Source: Pagrus major (Eukaryota > Chordata > Actinopteri > Spariformes > Sparidae). From it: DNA of 64,000 nt. The stretch spans positions 13,980,446 to 14,044,445 of the forward strand of contig NC_133234.1 of assembly GCF_040436345.1 (NCBI RefSeq), read 5' to 3'. Below the pieces are notes generated by a model. It was not told the DNA's origin and did no database searches. It worked only from the letters and a program-made list of their open reading frames with translations. Positions 34,954 through 46,617 of the stretch are shown here, piece by piece; positions within the stretch are counted from its first letter, which is position 1, and each line of letters begins with the position of its first letter. A program made the position numbers and the translations under genes.

Positions 34954-37900
34954 TTAAAACACAGCTCTTGTGCTCATGTCCAGGTAAGACCCCTGGGGGT
35001 GGGCGTGGCCATGCTGGTGCTGTCTGTACAGATGCCTGAATGGGATGGAGAGGGACGAGTGAGGGTCCTGACAAAGCCGGAGAGGGTAGGACGGAAAGGC
35101 AGGGTAGAGGGATTGGGGAGGGTTGGAGGTGGGAAGATTGGAGGGAAGTGATGGATCCAGCTGAGGGAGAAGAGACGGGTGGTGCAGTACCATCTCCGGG
35201 CGGTAGGGGGCGGTGTGATTGAATTGAGGGATGGCACCTATTTCCACTGGAGGGTATGAAGAGCAGGTGGAGGAGGAAGTGGAGGGATTGGGCAGATTTT
35301 GAGGATGGGCTGCTGGTGGCAACGAGGATGCAGACTGCTGGAAGGAAGAGGCCAAGCAAGAGGAGGGCTGGAAAGGAGGGTGAGGAAGGGAGGATGATGG
35401 GTGAGTGAAGGAGGAGTGAGGGAAGGCAGCAGAAAGGGAGGGAGTCTGGGCTTGGTGGCTCAGATTTGGGAGGTGCAGGGCAGGGTGGGCAGAGCTGGGA
35501 GGCACATTTGGAAAAGACAGATTTTGCATGTGTGGAGGGACGGAGGTGAAGGCAAAAGATGCCGGAGCAGCGTGAGAGGGGAGGGAGCAATGCATGATGG
35601 GAGCTGGTTGGTTTTGGTGAGCGGTAACTGGAGCAAGAGGAATATTTGTATCAATAAATGCTGCTGAGTTTTGATCACTAGGTGCATTATTTCCACCAGG
35701 CTGGGCGAGCAGAGACTGAGCTGATATCTGACCCTGAAGACCTGACTGACACGTGGAGGGCGGGGCAGAAAAAGAGGCGTCTGTAGGTGTGTGCGGGCTG
35801 ATCATCTCTGGGATGGTGTGATAGGTGTCGGCAGAGTGGGGGGAGGATAGAAGTGGCTGTGGCGAGGAGGAGTTAGAAGGAGGTGGAGTGGGGAAGGTGA
35901 AGGAGGTCTGCTGCAGTGAGGGTGTGGTGCTGGAGGGGGAGGAGAGCGCGGGGGAGGAGGCAAGAATGGAGGGATAGTCGATGGGAGGCTGAGGGTTGGA
36001 TGCATCTGAAGAGTTGGGGACAGGGAGGGAGGAGAAGGAGGAGGACTGAGAGAGGGCAGCCGAGGGGAAAGAGGAGGAGTTGGGCTGAGTGGCAGGGAAG
36101 GTGGCGGTGTAAGCGGGTTCGCCAATAGTGTCCGATCTGTGGAGGAGAAAAAGAAGTATATATGTTCATTTTAATGTTGAAAAGACACGATTAGTCAACA
36201 ATTTTGCTATTACAGTTAGTAATTTCAAGCAAAAATGAAAAACATTTGCTGGTTTCTGTGTGTCAGATGTTCCCCTGGCCCCTCAGGACATTTTTAAGGA
36301 CCATTTTTCAATAGAAAGGAAGATGATCATTTTAAAGGAACAGCTGACATTTGGGTAATTCACTTATTCCCTTTCTTGCTGAGAGTAAGATGAAAATATT
36401 CATGCCACTCTCAAATCTCTTTACCTAATATAAACCTGGAGGCAAGTGACATTTAGCTTAGCTTAGCATAAAGACTGAAAATCAGGCAGAAACAGCTAGC
36501 CTAGCTCCTGCCAAAGGTAACAAAATATAACTCCACTAATTATCACACAAAGTAAACTCCTGTCTTTCTGCACACCTACCTTTCAATCATACTATTGGCC
36601 ACCTCACTTCCTGGTGTGCTCTGCATCCCATTGGCCATCGAGATGCCGATATCAGACATCTGGGATGCCATGAATGCCTGGCCGAGGTCCAGTTGCTGCT
36701 CCGGGACCAGCGTGTCGTGATAGGAGGCCTCCTCTGGTCTGTAGCCACAGGAGGGATCAGGCAGCGGGGGCAGAGAGGCCAGAGCGAGGGCCTGCAGGTC
36801 TGTGGTGCTGCTGGTGGCAGTAGTGGTTATGGGCTGCGGCAGAAGCTCAGCAGAGTCGCATGGATCACAGTTCACTAAGAGGGACAGATGGAGGAGTGGA
36901 GAAGTTTTAGGAAAAAGGCGATACAGGAAGTGACAAAATAAAGTCCAAATTCATGACTTAAACTGGTGCAAGTCTGTTAATCCTGCTTACCAATATCCAA
37001 GGTTTCTGTCACGGTGGACATTTTGCGCTTCTGTCTTGCATCTCTTTGTCTGCAGAGAAGAAAAAATGAGTTTAGATCCTCCATATGTTTGCAACGATTA
37101 AAAGTGTATGTATCTGTATGTGTGTGTTTCTCTGTGAATTACTTTTTACTGTTCATGCCTTCCTCTCTGAAGCCTTTTGCGAAGGGGTTGGAGTTGATCT
37201 TCAGCTCTGTGATCTGAAAACAACAAAGAAGAAGCGTACAGTTGGTTTACCTTCTCTTCTGCTTGTGTTCGTGGCCCCGCTTTCTTAGTATATAAATGTA
37301 TTATTTTGGTACCTTGTTGTTCTGGTAGGCGGTGACTGTGATAAACTGGGTCTCAGGGAACACAAAGGAGTGTTGACCTCCACCCCACCTCAGCACATCT
37401 CTGGCTTCAATCACATGAATTCTAGGCTGGTAGCGATGCAGCGAGTGTAAGATTATCTGCAAAGAAAAGAAAGGAAATTGACTCAAAATGCACCATAAAG
37501 ACACAATCTGCCAGTGAATGTTTGGCACTGTATTTCTGCTGTGCTTACATGTCCCTGTGTGTCCAGTGTGTTGTTGGTGAGCTTGGCATAGTGAAACGAG
37601 ATGGTGCGGCTCTGCCAGTGAGCCCCAGTGGCGGGTGAGTCCGGGTGGATGAACACTCGGTCGGGTAGCCTCGCCTCTGCACCGCCAACGGCCTGCCAAC
37701 CGCCGCCTTGGAAACGGTAGCGGGAGTTGTCTGCCGGGATGATGTCCAGGAGGAGGATGTAACGGAGAGATGGGTTCAGGCCCGAGACTTTCAACCTCAG
37801 CCCAGGGAACATCCGCCTAGGAGAAGGAGGGAGAGGGGACAAGAGTGAGCTCACTTTTTGGCAGATGAGGGCAGAGATGAAGAGAGAATCGTGGGAAAAT

Positions 37901-39201
37901 GCAAAAACAATGTAAGAAACAGGCTTGAAAAAGTTGCAGAGAAGAAATTAACTGAATGGTTAATATGGAAGATTAAAAAGTTAAGGTATAGACAGAGTGT
38001 GGGGTCAAAGGTCTTTGCACTATCTCCTCTCACCTGCCCTTCTTGGTGATGATCATCTCCGTCCCCACCGAGCTGAACTGTTTCCATAGAGACGCGTTCT
38101 CCAGCTCCATCCTCACGTCATCTTTTGGGGTTTTGGTGGCGGGCTCGTTGGGGACAGGGGGAGGGGCCAGCAGCCTTGGGGGCAGGGCCTTGGCCGCCAC
38201 GTCACAGGCGGGAGGCGGGTACATTGGCATGTGGGCCGGAGCCTGCCGGTCTGTGGGGACACACAAAACCATGATTAAATGTAGGAACCACTTATAAACA
38301 CATTCATTTGAAATATTGCAGAATATTGCAGGTGATGTAAAAAGCCCTGTAGATGGACTTTTTTTTTTTTAGCAAAACATCCCGTGGCCTCTCTGAGGTA
38401 TCTAGGAATAGAACATGTCCTCCCCCACAGATGAAAAGGTGGCACTGAGAAACATCTCCTCAAAGAGAACAACATCTATTTATATGGATCACCTTCAAAC
38501 TCAGCGCCCCTCAAGTCCTCTTTATAAATAAGATGGTTTGTTAGTGACGTTTTCTTTGTTTCTTCTGCCAGAGAGGATTTCATCCCTCTATTTTGCTCAA
38601 TTAAAAATGTTCAATTTATTTGTTAGCATTTTGATAATTTGCTTTAAATTTTTGGATTTAGATGGCCTGTTTTCTAAAATATAACTAATTTTAACCAGTT
38701 TCATTCTGATCTTATACTCAGATTTGTATCCAGTTGATTGCCTTTTTTATTATATTTTATTTATACATGTTTATGTATACACTTTTTTTTCTTCATATTT
38801 AAGATAAATGATCAGTATATGTTGTTTTGCACATTACATATTTGATTGAGTTTATCTTAGAAATGTGCACTACCCCTGTGGTTATAGATAGACCAATAGG
38901 AGGCTTGGGGCCCGTGGGCCAAAGTTGGTCTGCCATAAGTTTCTATCAAAAAAAGAAATGAACACATTTATAACGATTTCTCATAATCTGAGCATGACAG
39001 GCAGAGTGACACTTTTTAACCAATCAATTAAGGGGAACTTCTGATCCATAACATTATCCTAAAATTACAATTCATGTGTATCATATCTACTTCTATCTCT
39101 CACACTCACATGCATGTATACACACACTCACCTCTGTAGAAGCAGTCTCCGATCCTCTGTGGTCCCAGAGTCAGACTGGGGTACATGTCCACGCTCAGCA
39201 T
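34954..39201 (-). CDS. tbx6: T-box transcription factor Tbx6
   Basis: Eight exons: 39132-39201, 38034-38250, 37549-37816, 37313-37456, 37143-37213, 36991-37049, 36580-36874, 34954-36136, giving 768 residues. The T-box runs from [20 protein letters not shown] through [26 protein letters not shown] and [19 protein letters not shown] to NPFAKGFRE, followed by a basic [11 protein letters not shown] stretch. The last exon encodes a 390-residue Pro/Ser/His-rich tail ending [12 protein letters not shown], comparable with GGYLDVGSKPMY at the end of human TBX6. That ending, the T-box details and linkage to taok2 identify Tbx6, the nuclear regulator of presomitic mesoderm and somite boundary formation (fused somites in zebrafish). 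At 768 residues it is far longer than human TBX6 (436), because of the low-complexity tail. Confidence 0.94.
36333..36570. repeat. Interspersed fish repeat in the last tbx6 intron
   Basis: The stretch starts TTTTAAAGGAACAGCTGACA and contains TTAGCTTAGCTTAGCATAAA and AAACAGCTAGCCTAGCTC, a composition I recall as a common dispersed repeat of spiny-rayed fish. It is not coding. Family assignment is uncertain. Confidence 0.5.
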
Positions 39202-39208
39202 TTTCCTT

Positions 39209-39228
39209 GTGTGTGTGTGTGTGTGTGT
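39209..39228. repeat. (GT)n microsatellite just upstream of the tbx6 start codon
   Basis: On the tbx6 sense strand it is a (CA)n run ending about 8 bases before the ATG at 39201. Confidence 0.9.
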
Positions 39229-39604
39229 TTGTCCCTTAATTCGTCCTCTTCACCTGCTGCAAAGTAACATTTCACTCTTCAACTCTCGCTGTCTCCTTCT
39301 CTGTTTCCTTCCACAGACACGTGATATCAATCTTCTGTTGCTCTTTCTTGCCTCTATTTCTGTTCTGATCCCTCTGCTGTGCTTTGCTACAAATGCCCAC
39401 AGTGGTGCATCGCTCTGTTAAATAGGTGTGTGGATCTTCACACATGAGGCCAAATGGCCTTTTCTTTTGGCCTCCCTGCCTCGCCACACTCTTCTTCCCT
39501 TCTGTTCCTGCTTGATAAACACAAACACTCATATCAAAGGTGATCTGAAACATCTTGGGTTTACTTTAGAGTGGGAAAAGTTATGTGCTTTGTTATTTCA
39601 TGTC

Positions 39605-41290
39605 AGTAGAGGTAGAAGAAGTACTTCCACTCCAGTACTGCTTTGAGTTATTTGTATTCATTTTTGGTGCTTTTTAAATTATTTTTCACTCCATTTCAAA
39701 AGGCAAATATTGTGTTTTATTTGCAGTTACCAGCTACTTTGCAGATAAGCATTATACATACAAAGAAAACAAATCTGCTACAAGTTAAACTACTCAAATG
39801 ATATAAAGTAGTTCAAATTTGCTCCACCTCCAAAATTAAAATTCTGCTTACACATTAATGCATCAACAAGTAAATTATATTATATATGCATGATACTTAT
39901 ATATATGATAAGTACATTTTGTTGCTGATACATCTGCACTTTTACAGTATTTTAACATTTTGTTGTTGGATCTGAATATTTCTTCCAAAAGAAACAGTCT
40001 CTGATATTATATATATTTATCCTCACTTGTAGTCATGAGTAAAGCATTTATTCAGAGGTACACGATGTGTACTGCCATTTTTAATAATATTTTTCTGTGA
40101 TTTATTCAACAATTCTGGGAAATGCTACTCAAATTTCAACTGGCTCCTACACACACATAGAAATGTGTTTACTGACAGCTCCCCTGTGGCTGTTTGACGA
40201 CTTGATGACATGTTTCTTCCTCTCACCACTCTGCTTATTAGGCTCTCTCAGCAGGGAGTCGGGCCTTGAATGAATGAAGGTGGAAGAGGAAGAGTTTGGC
40301 CGACAGCTGCAATTTGGCCACAAGGCAAACATAAGTGTCTAGAAGGTTATATGAGAAGTTTTAATTCAGGTATGAGCCCAGTCTTGCAGTTGATTCAGGG
40401 AAAACATTTCCTATAATATTTAACGCTTTTTAACACTGTTGACTTGATTCTATATAATTCTGCTGTTTTGTGAAGGAGGTTTGGTGAGCAGACAGGATGA
40501 AAGACAATGAAACGCACAATGTAGACCACACACACAAACCTCTGTTGGTAGTTCCAGACGGTCTGCTAGTTAGTAAATGTAGGCCTACTCATCATAAAGC
40601 TGAGTCTCTCCTATTGGTGTTATATTAATATGTTAGTGATTTTTTTTTATTGAACCACTGAAAAGCAGCATTTTAATGTTCCTTCCAGAGGGAGCTATTT
40701 ATAATGATTTTATATACTTTCTTTGGTAGTTTAACCTACAGCAATATATAATATTCTATCTATCTACCTATCTATTCTCACTCTTCACATGTTTTTCAAT
40801 GTAAAAGAGTAAAATAGACATTTTTTGTCCCACTGAAATATCATGTAGCACAGCAGTACATTAGCATCAATGGAAAAACCTTTTACGTCAGTGAAATACT
40901 TAATGTACTTAGTTATATCTGTATTATAAAAGTACCCAAAGGTCATACCAGAGTTAAAGTACAGAAATAATGTTAAAATATTACTTAAGTAATAGTGAAA
41001 TTCATCCATAAAAAAAATACTGAGGAAAGTGTCTGATAATAAATGTACTTAAGTATCAAACGTACAAGTAAAAGTACATTTTACATACTGTATATTGACA
41101 TGTACGTATGTATACACATATATATATCTGGATCAGATATGATGCAGCATGCTCCAAAGTAACTAGTAACCTAATTTATCAAATAAATGTTGTGGAGTAA
41201 AACTACAATATTTGCCTCAAAAATGTAGTGAAGTATAAAGTATCAGAAAATAGAAATACTCAAGTAAAGTACCTCAAAATTATACTTGAG
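39605..41290. repeat. Repeat-derived sequence with ACTTGAGTA/AAGTAAAAGTAC-type motifs
   Basis: Strings such as GTACTTAAGTA, CAAGTAAAAGTA and AAGTACCC recur between 40880 and 41290 and again at 53540-53710 (CGTACTTGAGTAAA, CAAGTAAAAGTA), showing dispersed copies of one degenerate family. No coding potential is visible. Confidence 0.45.
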
Positions 41291-41963
41291 TCAGTGTTCT
41301 TAGTAACATTACAGCATCAGATATGAGGATATACGTGTCTAATCGGCGCAAAATGTTAAAAGGCCGAGAGGAAAAAAAAAAGTCAGTATGCAAACCAGCT
41401 GTGATATGATTTTAGATTTCTGCAGCTCAAAGTAATCGACAGCAAAAAGCCGTATTCCTTCTCTTTTATTATTTTACTGGCCGTCGTCAACAAGTTCCCC
41501 GTTCTGCTTTTGTTGCTTAATCTTGAATTCCTTGAACTGACCATGGTCAAAACAAATCCTCACCAGAGACTTAAATATGCAAGAAGCAGTGATGCTTTTT
41601 GGAGGACTGGTCAACAGACCATGGGGGCTCTTTATCAGAGGATTACTGTTACATCATGAGTCGAGCCTTTTCAACTTAAATGATCAAACAGGATAAACTG
41701 TGAGGCTTTTTGTCTGTCTGGGAGATTTTATGTGAAGATCAATACTTAGAAAATGAAAACTTGGAATGTTTTTTGCTGAAAACCAGGGCCCAAATCTACC
41801 TGCTCAGACATTTCTGCCACTATAAGAGCAACAGCTGGGGTCACATTACAGGAGTGAAGTCTAAATGTTGTTCTAGGTGTTGTTTTCCTTCTCCATTTGT
41901 GCGCGCATGTATACGTGTGTTTGTCAGTGGGGATAAAAGCGAGCGAGGGCCGAGAGGAAGCAG

Positions 41964-42061
41964 AGGTGTGAACGCCATGCTGAGAGTAAAGTCATTACCT
42001 TGATGGGGGCAGCGAGGTGTGCGTGACGTCTCTTAATGTTTTTACGAACTGACAGGTGTGT
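41964..42061 (+). promoter_or_regulatory. Cluster of three T-box half-sites upstream of tbx6
   Basis: AGGTGTGA (41964-41971), AGGTGTGC (42015-42022) and AGGTGTGT (42054-42061) lie in the same orientation within 98 bases, next to a CRE-like TGACGTC (42024-42030). They are 2.8 kb upstream of the tbx6 ATG. A tbx6 or nearby-gene enhancer with T-box input is plausible but unproven. Confidence 0.4.
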
Positions 42062-42844
42062 CGCAGGCGCTGCGGCCACCAGACTCTATAATGGCCGATG
42101 ATGGGGATTGTTACTGGTTTTGTTTTCTTACCATTACAGGAGCGGGGGAAGGTGGTGCATGCTGTTTACAGTGCATTAAGTATTAGCATAGGCCTGCTCT
42201 TTGACATGGATGTGCTAAGTGGTTTGATTTCCACCTTCGTTTGCTTACTGAGGTCTAAAGGTCAGGTTCTTTAAAAATGTATAAAATATCATAAATTGTG
42301 TTTAAAATTTTCATTTCCGGTTCACTTTTGATGCAGATGCTCCTGCTGTTTGAACACTCCCTGTAAAACAGAAGCATGTTTATGATGAACAACCTTTTAA
42401 TCTGATGAGGATTACGTTTTTTTTTTTCAGTTCCTGTGTGCAGGATGCAAACACTCTTCCTTTTATGTAATTTTTTTATTTGTGGATGTTGAAATTCCCT
42501 CTGCACACCGGCACAGGGGGCACTTAAGGTCAGTGGTTATTAGGATTAAATCACGATATGTGTAGTCCATAAATAAATCCTCTGCGTGCAAAACGACACA
42601 TGCCGCCAGATTTCAGATTACATGCTTTTATCTTTGGCTCCCGCCGTGAATTTGAGGTTATCTTTTTTTATACAACACGCCCAAAGTCCATTTTTTTGAT
42701 CAACCAGATTCCATTTTTATTAAGAGACGGCAGGAAAACATGATAAATAATACAACATGAACCGAGGAAGCCCTATTCATCATAACATGTTGCACTGATA
42801 CACTGTGCAACTGGTTTACGGTCACTGGACAGCTTGGAAGATAG

Positions 42845-42850
42845 TTTATT
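42845..42850 (-). terminator. nif3l1 polyadenylation signal
   Basis: AATAAA on the minus strand (plus TTTATT), about 107 bases past the stop. Confidence 0.6.
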
Positions 42851-42956
42851 TTTAAGCAATCATGTAACACAAATCAATTTAAAGCAGACATTGCTTTTGT
42901 ACAGTCAACAATTTTATCCAACAAGACTGACTTGTGCAACTGTTGCTCAAAATGGG

Positions 42957-45900
42957 TCAGACCACCTCCAGAGGGTCTCTGTCAGCCTTCGACACCACCA
43001 CTGTTACGCTGTCAGGAAGACGCACAGCCAGCCTCTCCCTGAACACAGCCAGAAAGCCTCGCTCACTGTTGCTATGGTCACTGAGGATGACGCTGGTTCC
43101 CTTAGCCGAGGCGTCCAGCACTTCATGGTGGGACATCTCACCTGAACAGTGGATATAAAAATTACATCTGCAGGCATAGCGATGTCAAGCAAATACATTA
43201 GCAGTAGGATATTGACTTCTACCTAAAAAACCCTTCTGTTTTCCTTCATTCATTTAAACTAATAATAACAATAATTGTCTGATACTGTGATGCCCTTAAA
43301 CTGTGATCTTTTCTGAGATTTTGAATTAAACTAAACTGGGGTTTTGTTCAAAATGCCTACCTGTGATGTAGAGGTCTGCCTTGACTCCATTCAGCACCGA
43401 GGCCCCAGATCCAGCACACACAGCCACAGTACACACAGAAGACTCTGGGAAATATCAGAACAAAGACTAACTGACATTTACCACGAAGCAAACATGAAAG
43501 TTTGAAATCAATGCATGATATGAATTTGCTTCATTTTAGTGGCACTGGGGCTGTTTGAGACTTTGATTGCTTTGATTGTGTGAACTATTAATCCTCAAAG
43601 AATCCAAAGTCCAGGCTGACATCTCTGGCCGTACTTGTCATTTACCTTCATGTTCAGGCTGAAGACTAGGGTTTTTTTTTTTTTTCAATTTGTGCACATT
43701 TGTGAAACCAGCAGATTTGTTGTTTGCTCGGTATAACAATTGCAGACCATCAGGACATCTGCTGGGCTAATTAGTAAGTATTCTTATCCTCTACTTTGTT
43801 GTTCTGCAGCCTGCTGTTTTGTATAAGTGTTCATTACCAAGCGTTTTCCCCCATCCTAGAGCCAAACGGAGGTGACTCAAACCCAAGTGGGACTTCATTT
43901 TCTGGATGGCAGTGGCCACGGTTACAGGCTGGTCCAAAATACTATGTCGACCTTGGCCATGGCCCGGAAGAGGGGGCTGCAGGGCACAAAAGATGGCAAG
44001 TTAGTACAAAAGTTTCAGTTTCCAGTGAACGACAATTGTGCTAATTCTTAAAAATAACGACATTATTGGAAAAATCATGGCATTTGCTGAATTTCTTCAG
44101 TGTGCTGTTTGTGCTGTACCTTTTCTAACTTCAGGATGTTGAGGGACAGGCTGGGAGCGTTGTGTCGTAACAGGGTCTGGACACTGGGGGTCAGTGCTGA
44201 GTCACTGCAGGTCACACTGACATGGATCCCACTGCTGTCCGGTCTGTTACGAGGGCAAATAAACTGTTATTCACCAGGGCAAGTGACTTGTGGTTAAACC
44301 TATTACCTACAAATTCTGTGGACCTTACATCAGTAATGACCGTGCTCCAATTTATATGAACGTCTAGTTTCTGTTCATTTCAGTAAGTTGCCTTCACACT
44401 TGCTGAAAAAAGGAAATCAACCAGGCAGAGTGCATGAGTTTGAGCTTTTACTTTGCTGTCAAAGTTAAGTTACCAGCTTCTGGTGGTGGAGTTGAGAGCA
44501 GGGCCTGTGTGATGTATCAGGCTCTTTGTGGGAGCTCTGACACCCAAGGTGTGAAAAGTTAGTCCCAAAATGCATTGCATTCACAGGCTAAGTGGCCAGT
44601 AAAATAAAGCAAATCTGGATGTTGTGACTGCAGTAGCAGTGGCTGTTTCTTCATTTAAACTGACTCCTAAAATGTTGTACAAACAGTTTTCATAACTTTG
44701 AGTAAAACCCAGATTAAAAAATAACTGTGGATTAACTGTGAAGGTTTAGGTGCCTGCAAGCTGATTTCATGCTGTACTGAAATTAAGGAAATTACAACCC
44801 GTTTTGTTAAAGAGTGAAATCCTTTTTGATTAACCAGAAGCAGCGGTTATAGCGCTCTGCTCAAAGCCACCAGACTCCATGGACAAAAACAGTAATTCTA
44901 CCTCGATTGGTTGGTTTGTTTGTGTTTTTGTGCAACTTTGGTGTTTTTAACACATTACTTCAGAATTGACAAATAATGTGTGCAAACATCTGAGTCACAC
45001 AATAACAGAAACATACTAACGGATTAAGGAAGCGGTAGACCAGCAACTAGACCAGTGTCCTGCAAGGTAAAATCACAGTTTTTTTGTCAATGGAGTCTGG
45101 TGGATTTGAACAGAGCAACATAGCAGCCGTTTCTATTTAAACAAAAAGGATACTCATTAATTAAAAGATCTATCTCTTGAAGGATACTTTCTGTGAAGTT
45201 GTCAGCCACTTAAAATAACAATCTGAGCCTCATCTTTCTGTACTTATTAGTCATTTGGGCCCCACAATATGCAAAACATAGGGCCCAGTTTAAGTGCTAA
45301 TTCATAAACACATCCTTGGCACACATATTGGTGTAGGCAAACGTGCAGGACCTGTCAACTGAATGTTGTATTGTTGTTCCACTGTCACAAGCCTTCAGTT
45401 CCTCCATAACAGCATTTAGTTCCTCTGTGTTCTTGACCATGAATTCCAGTTTGTGACTATGGGAGGCGCCACCAAGAGCCTGACTCAGCACAGACACCTG
45501 ACCGCTACCTAAGAATCAGAGGAAGACACCAGAGATGGAAAAAAAAACTCAGGGGACAAGTCTGAGGACACTTGGTCAGAATAGTTGACCATTGGGTCAG
45601 TGTCATGTGTCAAAACATTTTATCCTGTACCTTCATTAAATATGCACAATGAGTGTGTGTAGGTGTGTGTGGCACATTTTCCATTCAGGATGACCTCTTA
45701 CCAAGTCCCCCGACCAGCCAGTCGTTCACTCCTCCTTTTACACTATCCCACGACGTGTGAGGGGAGAAGATCGCTATCCCAGCCTCCACTGCCTGGATCG
45801 CCAATCGCTGCTTCCAGTCCTTCTGAACCAGACGTTTGATTGGTCGAAACAGCGGAGGGTGATATGAGATAATGAGGTCGCAGCTCATGGCCTGTGCTTC

Positions 45901-46290
45901 CTCCATGACGGCATCTGTAAGGTCGTTGGTTAGCAGGATGTTTTTAATGGGCCGAGATTTGCTGGGCTCCACCAGCAGGCCGACATTGTCCCACGACTCA
46001 GCCAGAGACAGAGGAGCAAGCTGCTCCATCACCTGTAGAACTTCTTTCAGCTCCATCAGGCCTGGACTGTGACAATGAGAGACGCAGCGGGTGGAAGAGA
46101 AGTGGAGGGATGAGTTTATAGGGAGTGAAGCGTGTTGGCTTGTCAAGAAGCTGTGACTGTGAGCCGGTGGAGGAAAAGATGGTGAGGTGGATATGGTAGT
46201 GGTGTAGAGAGCAGCCTGAGAGGTCAAGTTCCTCCTGGTACAAAGTCGACTAAAGGTGGGCGAGAAAAGGCTCCTACATCCAGCCAACAT
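42957..46290 (-). CDS. nif3l1: NIF3-like protein 1 (NGG1-interacting factor 3-like 1)
   Basis: Six coding exons: 45702-46290, 45352-45508, 44120-44243, 43838-43976, 43361-43444, 42957-43141, giving 425 residues (human 377). Conserved NIF3/DUF34 signatures are LAESWDNVGLLVEP, ILLTNDLTDAVMEE, LIISYHPPLFRP with the metal-site His, IFSPHTSWDSVKGGVNDWL, LALGWGKTLESS, VCAGSGASVLNGVKADLYIT, GEMSHHEVLDAS and DHSNSERGF, ending ADRDPLEVV. The N-terminal about 75 residues are Ser/Thr/Arg-rich and could be a mitochondrial presequence; they are longer than in mammals. NIF3 proteins are toroidal di-metal proteins of uncertain activity. The ATG at 46290 lies 11 bases after an acceptor, so an upstream noncoding exon exists (near 47.0-47.25 kb). 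The exon-2 donor is weak (GACAG|GTCCTG), but both protein and phase fit. Confidence 0.97.
44830..45155. repeat. MITE with long inverted ends in a nif3l1 intron
   Basis: CCACCAGACTCCAT(G)GACAAAAA on the left pairs with TTTTTTTGTCAATGGAGTCT on the right, and the outer arms AGCAGCGGTTATAGCGCTCT and AGCAGCCGTTTCTATTTAAA are also partly inverted copies. The arms are about 70 bases. Confidence 0.6.
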
Positions 46291-46348
46291 CAGTGGAGAC
46301 CTGTGTGAACAGAATAATGTAATGAGGTCCTACCTTATCTTCACCTTA

Positions 46349-46617
46349 ATTGCTTCCAGTGATGTAACTAAGTGGCTACTTTGCATTCTGGGTAATGTAG
46401 GTGTCAGGTTTTTAAAAGGTGGAATAACGCATGGAGTAAGAAAGGTGATATCTCTGGTTCTGCAGCATCAATTTTGACCATTTGTTTTTAAACCATCCAC
46501 AATGAGTCCAACAGTGTCATAGGAGTGTAATGCTAGACCAGTGGACTGCTTCTCAAAACCTGGCACCTCAATTACCCACAATGCAACTTCGCTACTGAGT
46601 GACATCACTGGAGGCAA
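46349..46617. repeat. MITE with long inverted ends in the first nif3l1 intron
   Basis: The left arm TTGCTTCCAGTGATGTAACT...GGGTAATGTAGGTGTCAGG is mirrored by the right arm CCTGGCACCTCAATTACCC...AGTGACATCACTGGAGGCAA. The arms are about 58 bases with around 80% identity. Confidence 0.7.

Noticed and set aside
34974-36169. Long overlapping minus- and plus-strand frames over the tbx6 last exon
   Set aside because: They are shadows of the Pro/Ser-rich tbx6 tail; the tbx6 frame is the one continuous with the T-box exons.
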